A stretch of DNA of 64,000 bases, taken from DASXAI01 sp963728985. GTDB lineage: Bacteria; Actinomycetota; Acidimicrobiia; Acidimicrobiales; Ilumatobacteraceae. Below are positions 57,882 to 64,000 of this stretch, one piece after another. The notes beneath the pieces were generated by a model. The model searched no databases. It saw only the letters and a list, made by a program, of their open reading frames with translations, and had not been told where the DNA came from. The stretch lies in contig CAVSME010000006.1 in NCBI GenBank assembly GCA_963728985.1, positions 248,001 through 312,000 on the forward strand. Direction: 5' to 3'. Position numbers and translations under genes: made by a program. Positions within the stretch are counted from its first letter, which is position 1. Every line of letters starts with the position of its first letter.

Positions 57882-59413
57882 CGACGACCCGCCTGTCTTC
57901 GGTCGAGACCAGCTTCATCATCGGGGAGACGAACGCTCGGCCCGCCCACATCGGCAACCTGGCGATCTTCGCCCCGAACGAGGACGGGTCGCTCACCTAC
58001 GACCTCGTCAAGAAGCTCGTCGCCGAGCGTCTCGATCTCGTCCCCGCGTTCCGGCGCCGCATCGTCGAGGTGCCGTTCGGTCTCGATCGTCCCTACGCCG
58101 TCGACACGGAGTCGCTCGACATCGACTTCCACGTCCGCCAGATCGCCGTGCCGGCGCCGGGCAACCGGGAGCAGCTGGCCGAGATCGTGGCGCGGCTCCA
58201 TGCTCGTCGCCTCGACCGCAGCCGGCCGCTGTGGGAGGTGTACGTGATCGACGGGCTGCCCGACGGTCGGGTCGGCCTGTACAGCAAGGTCCACTTCGTG
58301 GCCGTCGACGCCGCCCACGGCACCGAGATCATGACGGCGTTGCTCGATCCGGCGCCCGGCGGGCGCGCGGAACCGATCCCGACCGCGCCACGATCGTCCT
58401 CTCGCCCGCCCACGCAGCTCGAGATGCTGACGGGGGCCGGCCTGTCGCTGGCTCGCCACCCCCGCCGGCTGATCCGCGTCCAGCGGGAGATGGCTCGCCG
58501 CATCGGGCAGTCGGTCGGTGCCCAGCTTCCGTCGGCATCGGCGGCGTACTGGGAGACGATGCGGCGCACCCACGGGCTGGGATGGATCTCGCGCTTCATC
58601 GACGGCGGCGGGAACGCTGGCGACGCGCACTACCTGTCCCGCCCGGCGATGCGGGGTCCGCGGGTGTCGTTCAATCGGCCGATCACACCGCATCGGCGTG
58701 TCGGCTTCGCCTCCATCCCGTTCGCCGATGTCCACGACATCAAGCAGGCGGCCGGGACGACCGTGCACGACGTCGTCATGGCCATCTGTGCGGGCGGCGT
58801 CCGGCGCTGGCTCGTCGCTCGCGACGAGCTGCCCACCGAGCCGCTGTTGGCCGCTGTACCGGTCCTCGTGCGGGGCGATGCCGACGATCTCGCCGATCAT
58901 GTGTCGATGATGATCGCACCGCTGCCTACGAACGAGGCCGACCCCCGCCAGCGGCTGACCCGCGCCCACGAGGCGATGCGCATCGCCAAGGAACGCCACG
59001 ACGCTGTGCCCGCCAACCTGATCCAGGACATGACGAGGTACGCGCCCCCCGCAGTCGCCGGACTGGCGGCCCGGCTGGTCGGGGCCGTCCCGATGGACGA
59101 GATGGCCAGCCCACCGTTCAACCTCACGATCTCGAACGTGCCCGGCCCCCGCCATGCCGTGTACTGCGCCGGCCATCGTCTCGTCGCCAACTATCCGCTG
59201 TCGGTCATCAGCGCCGGCGTCGGCCTCCACATCTCGCTCGTCACCTACGACGACGAGCTGCACCTCGGCGTCGTGACCTGTCGCGACGCCCTCCCGAGCC
59301 AGTGGGAGCTGGTGGACGACATCGTGGCCTCGTTCCACGAACTACAAGCCGCCGTGGTCGGCGCGGAGGCGGGTCCGTCGGACGCAGTGTCGAGCCAGGA
59401 GGGAGGGCCATGA
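57878..59413 (+). CDS. WS/DGAT-family protein with degenerate active site
   Basis: 511-aa protein, clearly of the WS/DGAT family: SSVETSFIIGETNARPAHIG at the start, SRPLWEVYVIDGLPDGR, then MMIAPLPTNEADPRQRLTRA and FNLTISNVPGPRHAVYCAGH, and a DUF1298-like end (DDELHLGVVTCRDALPSQWE). The catalytic motif HHxxxDG reads H-F-V-A-V-D-A (His139, Phe140, Asp144, Ala145), so the second His, the general base, is lost and the Gly is replaced. It is more likely a partner, regulator or lipid-droplet binder, or uses different chemistry. Overlaps its neighbours by 4 bp on both sides. Confidence 0.88.
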   Translation: MTTTRLSSVETSFIIGETNARPAHIGNLAIFAPNEDGSLTYDLVKKLVAERLDLVPAFRRRIVEVPFGLDRPYAVDTESLDIDFHVRQIAVPAPGNREQLAEIVARLHARRLDRSRPLWEVYVIDGLPDGRVGLYSKVHFVAVDAAHGTEIMTALLDPAPGGRAEPIPTAPRSSSRPPTQLEMLTGAGLSLARHPRRLIRVQREMARRIGQSVGAQLPSASAAYWETMRRTHGLGWISRFIDGGGNAGDAHYLSRPAMRGPRVSFNRPITPHRRVGFASIPFADVHDIKQAAGTTVHDVVMAICAGGVRRWLVARDELPTEPLLAAVPVLVRGDADDLADHVSMMIAPLPTNEADPRQRLTRAHEAMRIAKERHDAVPANLIQDMTRYAPPAVAGLAARLVGAVPMDEMASPPFNLTISNVPGPRHAVYCAGHRLVANYPLSVISAGVGLHISLVTYDDELHLGVVTCRDALPSQWELVDDIVASFHELQAAVVGAEAGPSDAVSSQEGGP

Positions 59414-60453
59414 TCGCCGTGATCGGAGCCGGAGCGATGGGAGCGGCGCTCGGCATGCACATCGCGAGGTCGAACCCGGACACCGTGCTGCTGGCGACGA
59501 AGTGGGACGACCCCGTCGTCGACGCGTGGCACAGCGGCAGGGTGCATCCCGTGCTGGGGGTGGCCCACCCGGCGCTGCCCTGCCGGCGCTACGGCGAGTG
59601 GGACGCCGATCTCGGGCGCGCCGACATCGTCGTGGTCGCCGTGTCGACGGAGGGTCTGCGGCCGGTCCTCGCCGACGGCATCCCGCAGGCGCGTCGCGAC
59701 GCCTGCTGGGTCGTGGCCACCAAGGGCTGGCAGTCCGACACCCTGGAAGCGCCCAGCCAGGTGGTGGCGGGGCTGCTGGGGGACGGCGAACGGGTCGTGT
59801 CGCTCGCCGGTCCCGGTCTGGCGCCGGAGATCGCCGTCGGCGCGCCCACGGTGCTCCTGTGCGCCGGTCGGGATGCGGCGACGACGCAGTCCGTCGCCAG
59901 GAAGCTGCGAGGCCCCTCCCTGGGCACCGTCGTGACCGATGACGTGGTCGGCGCCGAGACCGGTGCGGCGTACAAGAACGTGGTGGCCGTCGCACTCGGG
60001 ATGTGCGAGGGGTTCTCGGAACGGTTGGTGGAGCGGGCGCTGGTCCACGAGTTCGCCAACGCCCGGGCCGCCGTCTTCGCGCTCGGGCTGATCGACATGG
60101 TGCGGCTGACCGAGCAGTTGGGCGGCCGGGCTGACACCGTCCTCGGTCTGGCCGGCGCCGGTGACATGTTCGTGACCTGTCTCGGCGGCCGCAACGGGCG
60201 GTTCGGTCGCCTGCTCGGCGCCGGCCAGACGCCGGAGCAGGCCCGCAAGGTGATCGGGAGCACCGTCGAGGGGATCACCAACAGCGCCGCCGCAGTGGCG
60301 CTGGCCGACCGTGAATCGCTCGACCTGCCGGTCGCCCGGGCCGTCGAGGCGGCGCTGGCCCAAGAGCTCGTCGCCGCCGAAGGCGCCGAGGCGCTCATCA
60401 CGCGGGTGCTCGTCCAGGGTCTGGCGACCAGCGCCACCGTGCTCAAGCGCTGA
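59410..60453 (+). CDS. gpsA: glycerol-3-phosphate dehydrogenase [NAD(P)+]
   Basis: 347-aa GpsA, reducing dihydroxyacetone phosphate to sn-glycerol-3-phosphate, the backbone for phospholipids and triacylglycerol. Seen: N-terminal Rossmann IAVIGAGAMGAALG, ADIVVVAVSTEGLRPVL, SLAGPGLAPEIAVGAPT, catalytic Lys in AAYKNVVAVALGMCEGF, GLAGAGDMFVTCLGGRNGRF and EGITNSAAAVALAD. The ATG overlaps the WS/DGAT-like stop by 4 bp. Last gene of the operon; a strong hairpin follows at 60498. Probably a second, operon-bound copy in addition to a housekeeping gpsA elsewhere, which cannot be checked here. Confidence 0.93.
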   Translation: MIAVIGAGAMGAALGMHIARSNPDTVLLATKWDDPVVDAWHSGRVHPVLGVAHPALPCRRYGEWDADLGRADIVVVAVSTEGLRPVLADGIPQARRDACWVVATKGWQSDTLEAPSQVVAGLLGDGERVVSLAGPGLAPEIAVGAPTVLLCAGRDAATTQSVARKLRGPSLGTVVTDDVVGAETGAAYKNVVAVALGMCEGFSERLVERALVHEFANARAAVFALGLIDMVRLTEQLGGRADTVLGLAGAGDMFVTCLGGRNGRFGRLLGAGQTPEQARKVIGSTVEGITNSAAAVALADRESLDLPVARAVEAALAQELVAAEGAEALITRVLVQGLATSATVLKR

Positions 60454-60497
60454 CAGCGCCACGGAGCGTGCGCGACGTTGGGTGCGGATCCGGTCAC

Positions 60498-60536
60498 GGG
60501 TGCCGATCGGCCCGCCAGGCGACGCAATCGGCACCC
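60498..60536 (+). terminator. hairpin after gpsA
   Basis: GGGTGCCGAT-N19-ATCGGCACCC, a perfect 10-bp stem starting 44 bp past the gpsA stop. TTGGGTGC at 60479-60486 can pair instead with GCACCCAA at 60531-60538, so two structures compete. There is no U run. Likely the operon terminator. Confidence 0.5.
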
Positions 60537-60563
60537 AAAGCCATCCACGGTGCGCCGGTAGGT

Positions 60564-60575
60564 CGCTCGCGAGCG
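60564..60575. promoter_or_regulatory. palindrome upstream of the ACAD-like gene
   Basis: CGCTCGCGAGCG, a perfect 12-bp palindrome 42 bp before the ATG at 60618, flanked by a GTGCGC/GCGCAC inverted pair (60550, 60573). It could be an operator; chance is also possible in such GC-rich DNA. Confidence 0.3.
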
Positions 60576-60617
60576 CACGTGAGCGGCGCGCGATCGACGG
60601 TTGCCAGCGTCGGCGCC

Positions 60618-61811
60618 ATGACCACTACGGCAACCACCACACCGCGATCGAGGCCGGCCGGGCTGGATACCGAGATGCTGGAGCGCTTCCGTTCCCGCGC
60701 CGGTGAGCTCGACCGCACGAACACGTACTTCTACGAAGACCTGGCCGAGCTGCAGTCGATCGGCTACCTGGCGGCCGCGGTGCCCGTGCACCACGGCGGC
60801 TGGGGCCTCGACGTGGGCGAGCTGGCCCGGTCGCAGCGACGGCTGGCCCGCTACGCGCCGGCGACGGCGCTGGCCACGTCGATGCACTTCTACTGGACCG
60901 GCATCGCCGCCGACCTCGAGCGCTTCGGGGATCCGTCGCTCACGTGGATGCTGGCGGCCGCGGCCGACGGCGAGATCTTCGCTGCCGGCCACGCCGAGTC
61001 GGGCAACGACATCCCCGTGCTCCTGTCGACATGCCGCGCCGAGCGAGTCGAAGGCGGCTACCGCCTCACCGGTCGCAAGCAGTTCGGTTCCAACGGGCCG
61101 GTCTGGACGTGGCTGGGTGCCCATGCCATCGATGCCGAAGCCCGCGGCGGCCCGCAGATCGTGCACACCTTCGTGCACCGCGCTTCGGCGGGCGTGACCG
61201 TTCACGAGACGTGGGACACGTTGGGCATGCGCCCGACCCAGAGCCACGACACCGTTCTCGACGGCGTGTTCGTCCCCGACGATCGCGTCGGGCGGGTCGT
61301 GCCCGCCGGCGACCTGACCGACCTCTTCATCGTCGCCATGAACATGTGGGCCCTGCCGCTGATCGCCAACGTCTACCTCGGCATCGCCGAGCGGGCGCTC
61401 GAGATCGCCGTCGATTGGGCCCGGCAGAAGAGCTCGATGGCCATCGCCCGCTCGGCCTACGCCTACAACCCCATGGTGCAGCACCAGGTGGCAGAGATGT
61501 ACCTGGAGCTCGACGCCGCCCGGGCCACGGTGGAGCGGTTCACGGATGATTGGATGGCCGGGGCCGACCATGGCGAGGAGTGGGGCTCGAAGCTCTTCTC
61601 GATGAAGTGGCGGGCGGTCGAGGCGGCCAAGCGGGTCGTCGACGTGGCCCTCGACGTGACCGGTGGGGCGGGCATGTTCCGCGGCGCCGAGCTGGAGCGC
61701 CTCTACCGGGACGTGCGCTGCGGCGGCTTCCACCCCGGCAACGACGCCCTCGCCCACGAGATGGTGGGCAAGATCACACTCGGGATCGCCGCCGAACAGC
61801 CTCGCTGGTGA
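60618..61811 (+). CDS. acyl-CoA dehydrogenase-fold flavoprotein (possible monooxygenase)
   Basis: 397-aa ACAD-fold protein. Seen: YEDLAELQSIGYLAAAVPVH, FAAGHAESGNDIPVLLSTCR, GGYRLTGRKQFGSNGPVW, GMRPTQSHDTVLDGVFVPDD and the C-terminal VTGGAGMFRGAELERLYRDV with CGGFHPGND. The end is the acyl-CoA_dh_2 type (as in DszC, HpaA-like or flavin-N-monooxygenases) rather than the TNEIQR type of true beta-oxidation dehydrogenases; no clear catalytic Glu is visible there. So it may be an FMN-dependent monooxygenase needing a separate reductase. ATG at 60618. Single gene, converging on the AfsR-like regulator with a 3-bp gap. Confidence 0.8.
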   Translation: MTTTATTTPRSRPAGLDTEMLERFRSRAGELDRTNTYFYEDLAELQSIGYLAAAVPVHHGGWGLDVGELARSQRRLARYAPATALATSMHFYWTGIAADLERFGDPSLTWMLAAAADGEIFAAGHAESGNDIPVLLSTCRAERVEGGYRLTGRKQFGSNGPVWTWLGAHAIDAEARGGPQIVHTFVHRASAGVTVHETWDTLGMRPTQSHDTVLDGVFVPDDRVGRVVPAGDLTDLFIVAMNMWALPLIANVYLGIAERALEIAVDWARQKSSMAIARSAYAYNPMVQHQVAEMYLELDAARATVERFTDDWMAGADHGEEWGSKLFSMKWRAVEAAKRVVDVALDVTGGAGMFRGAELERLYRDVRCGGFHPGNDALAHEMVGKITLGIAAEQPRW

Positions 61812-61814
61812 CCG

Positions 61815-64000
61815 TCACAGGGAGCGGAGCGCGTGCTCGAGCACGGCGTCGGCATCGAGCGCCGCTCCCTCCCGGATGGCGGTCTCGTACGCGTCGTCGC
61901 CGAGGGCCGCGCGCAGCCGGGCGGCGAGCGACGTCACCGTCACCTCGTCCTCGCCGAACAGGCGGTGACCCGCGGACGTGGACAGCACGGCACCGGCGAG
62001 CACCGCGGCGTCGCGATGGCGATGGAGGCGCTCCAGCAGCATGGCGACCGACCGCAACATCGTCCACTGGGTCGACCACATCCCGGCGCGACGCCACTGC
62101 TCGATGAGCGTCCGGTACGCCGCCGCCGCCGCCTCGGGGTCGCCGGCCACCGCTTCCATCGACGCCAGCGATGTCGCCGCGATGCCGGCGACGAACGCCG
62201 CGCCGCTCTCGTCGGCCATGGCCAGCGCACGTGCCAGCCGGATGCGGGCGAGGGCCGGATCGCTGGAGAGCTCGGCTTCACCGGCGGCGTACCAGGCCAT
62301 CGCGGCGTGCACGCCGCGGCGATCGCCCGTCTCGACGAGCAAGGCGGCCGCCGCCGCGGACGTGTCCTGCCGTCCGAGGTAGGCGAGCGCCAGCACCTCG
62401 GTGCTGCCGAGGAGCAGCAGTGTGGCGGCGTCGGCGGTGCGCCGAGCCTGCGCGTACCACTCGAGTGCCTCGTCCAACCGGCCGTCGAACAGGGCATGGT
62501 CACCGCTGAGGGCGGTCACCATGGTCGCCACCCGGGGCGTCGGATCGGCGACGAGTGATCGAGCTCGGTCGGCGCGGACGCCGGTCCCGTCGAGGTCGCC
62601 CCGCATCCACGCGGCGACGGCGCTGGCCACCCACACCCCGGCGACGTGCGCGCTCGCATCGGTCGGGTCGGCCGCCTTGACCAGCTCCGCCCACGCCAGC
62701 ACATCGGGTCGCAAGCGGTACAGCCCGTAGTTGTAGAGCGCCACCACCAGTCGCCCGGCGGAGTCGACATCGTCGTGCTCGAGGAGCCACTGCAACGCCG
62801 TTCGCAGCTCGGGCAGCCGTGCCTCGATCGCCAGCAGCGGGCCGGCGCTGGCTTCGTCGAGGTACTGCTCGTTGGCCCGCTCGAGCCAGCCCATCATGTG
62901 GTGGGCGTGGCGATGCCGGACGGCGTTGGCCTCGCCGCCATCGTCGAGGCGCTCGGCGCCGAAGGCGCGCAACGTCTCCAAGAGCCCGAACTGCCGACCC
63001 ATGGCGCGGGTCACGAGCGACCGCTCGGCCAACGCCGACAAGCCGTCCATGGCATCGGGCTCGTCGAGGCCGCTGATGGCGGCGGCGTCGGCGGCGCCGA
63101 AGGCGGTGGCGAAGACGGACACATCGGCGAAGAGGCGCTGGAGGTCGGGGTCGAGCAGCTCGTACGACCATGACACGGCGGCCCCCAGCGACCGGTGCCG
63201 GTGGGAGACGCGCGGTCCGGAGGCGAGGAGTCGGAACCGGCGGTCGAGCCCGGTGGCGATCTCGTCCAGCTCCATGGTGTGCAGCCGCGCCGCGGCCAGC
63301 TCGATGGCGAGCGGCAGGCCGTCGAGCCGCCGCACGATCTCCTCGGCCCGCTCCCAGTCCGGCCCGGTGAGCTCGAAGTCGGGCCGGGCGGCGCGGGCCC
63401 GCTCGACGAACAAGGTCACCGCCGGCCCGTGCCGATCGGTGAGGGGAAGGGGCGGCACCGGGCACAGGTGCTCGCCGGCGACCCGGAGCCGCTCGCGACT
63501 CGTCGCCACGGTGGTGACCCGGGGGCAGCTGGCGACGATGCGGTCGACCAGCTCTGCGACAGGATCGAGCACGTGCTCGCAGTTGTCGAGCAGCAGGATC
63601 ACGGGGTCGTCGTCCAGCGTGGCGATGATGCTGTCGACGACGGGGCGGTTGGCCCGCCGGTCGACGCCAAGGACGCCCGCCACTGCGTCCATGGCGCTGT
63701 CCTCGTCGGCCGCGCCCAGCTCGCACAACACCACGGCCTCGCTCCGGCCTGCCACGGTCAGCTGCTGGCCGACCTCGAGCAGCAGGCGGGTCTTGCCGAC
63801 GCCGCCCGGGCCGAGCATGGTGACCACTCGATGCTCGTCGATGAGCTGCATGGCCCGTGCCACCAGCTCGGCCCGACCGATGAGGGACGAGGCCGGTACG
63901 GGCAGGCGGGGCCGGGAGCGGGTGGGTGGCGGCGCAGCGTCGCCGTCGAGCAGCGCCAGCTGCTGGTGGGCCAGCGCGGCCGACGGTTCGATGCCCAGCT
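61815..64000 (-). CDS. SARP/AfsR-type STAND transcriptional regulator (N-terminus cut by the window)
   Basis: 728 or more residues on the minus strand, open through the right edge. At the edge LGIEPSAALAHQQLALLDGD is the end of a bacterial transcriptional activator (BTAD) domain, followed by a linker and SSLIGRAELVARAMQLIDEH, the start of an NB-ARC-like ATPase: Walker A MLGPGGVGKTRLL, Walker B VILLLDNCEHVLD, TVATSRERLRV, GLPLAIELAAARL. The second half is TPR-like alanine-rich helices to the stop at 61815. The missing part should hold the OmpR-type winged helix. Family members activate secondary-metabolite or stress genes on ATP binding. Confidence 0.9.
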   Translation of the reverse strand, partial: LGIEPSAALAHQQLALLDGDAAPPPTRSRPRLPVPASSLIGRAELVARAMQLIDEHRVVTMLGPGGVGKTRLLLEVGQQLTVAGRSEAVVLCELGAADEDSAMDAVAGVLGVDRRANRPVVDSIIATLDDDPVILLLDNCEHVLDPVAELVDRIVASCPRVTTVATSRERLRVAGEHLCPVPPLPLTDRHGPAVTLFVERARAARPDFELTGPDWERAEEIVRRLDGLPLAIELAAARLHTMELDEIATGLDRRFRLLASGPRVSHRHRSLGAAVSWSYELLDPDLQRLFADVSVFATAFGAADAAAISGLDEPDAMDGLSALAERSLVTRAMGRQFGLLETLRAFGAERLDDGGEANAVRHRHAHHMMGWLERANEQYLDEASAGPLLAIEARLPELRTALQWLLEHDDVDSAGRLVVALYNYGLYRLRPDVLAWAELVKAADPTDASAHVAGVWVASAVAAWMRGDLDGTGVRADRARSLVADPTPRVATMVTALSGDHALFDGRLDEALEWYAQARRTADAATLLLLGSTEVLALAYLGRQDTSAAAAALLVETGDRRGVHAAMAWYAAGEAELSSDPALARIRLARALAMADESGAAFVAGIAATSLASMEAVAGDPEAAAAAYRTLIEQWRRAGMWSTQWTMLRSVAMLLERLHRHRDAAVLAGAVLSTSAGHRLFGEDEVTVTSLAARLRAALGDDAYETAIREGAALDADAVLEHALRSL

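Overview
High-GC DNA (about 65-70% by eye) with dense, mostly GTG/ATG-started genes, tight ATGA stop-start overlaps and almost no insertion-sequence signal. A mycothiol-type amidase (Mca/MshB family), an F420-type luciferase-like oxidoreductase, a CGNR zinc-finger regulator, SARP/AfsR and MalT-like regulators, wax-ester synthase/DGAT enzymes and an LPxTG surface protein point to Actinomycetota. The mix of SHOCT, DUF6325 and DUF7144 proteins fits an Acidimicrobiia-like lineage; that class call is inference. No rRNA, tRNA, CRISPR array or transposase was seen.

Layout. 1-12.4 kb is an accessory catabolic region: FAD monooxygenase, two SDRs, LLM oxidoreductase, an archaeal-type AspRS, a zinc MDR dehydrogenase, a cyclase/formamidase-like protein, Mca-like amidase and a pair of amidohydrolases, with two decayed gene stubs between them. 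12.4-29.2 kb is the most interesting part: PPK2, two-TM/SHOCT, CYTH and SpoT-like HD proteins on one strand; a P-type ATPase, DUF6325, SHOCT and MFS operon on the other; a MalT-like LuxR regulator; then a minus-strand run of SHOCT, GAP/SfLAP, DUF7144 and DUF6325 genes, and a membrane kinase with a PAP2 phosphatase. Most promoter regions here carry an 18-bp palindrome CCACCC-N6-GGGTGG (nine good copies), which looks like the operator of one stress/energy regulon.

29.2-35 kb holds malate synthase G, a frameshifted alpha/beta hydrolase and an acyl-CoA dehydrogenase pair. 35-39.8 kb encodes one 1589-aa sortase-type surface protein with a VWA domain and seven repeats that mostly contain EF-hand-like loops. 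39.8-52.7 kb is a mosaic of regulators (ArsR-SRPBCC, AAA/TPR, CGNR), acetyltransferases, VOC proteins, a CoA-transferase and a frameshifted AMP-dependent ligase.

52.7-60.5 kb is a storage-lipid locus: a divergent TetR regulator with an operator-like palindrome inside the promoter spacer, then HAD-PlsC, WS/DGAT, PlsC, lipase, a second WS/DGAT with a degenerate active site, and GpsA, nearly all joined by 4-bp overlaps. Together these supply glycerol-3-phosphate, acylate it and cap diacylglycerol to triacylglycerol. The window ends with an ACAD-fold flavoprotein and a SARP/AfsR-type regulator cut by the edge. Single-base frameshifts at about 31.95, 52.30, 54.49 and 54.65 kb break otherwise well-kept genes and may be assembly errors.
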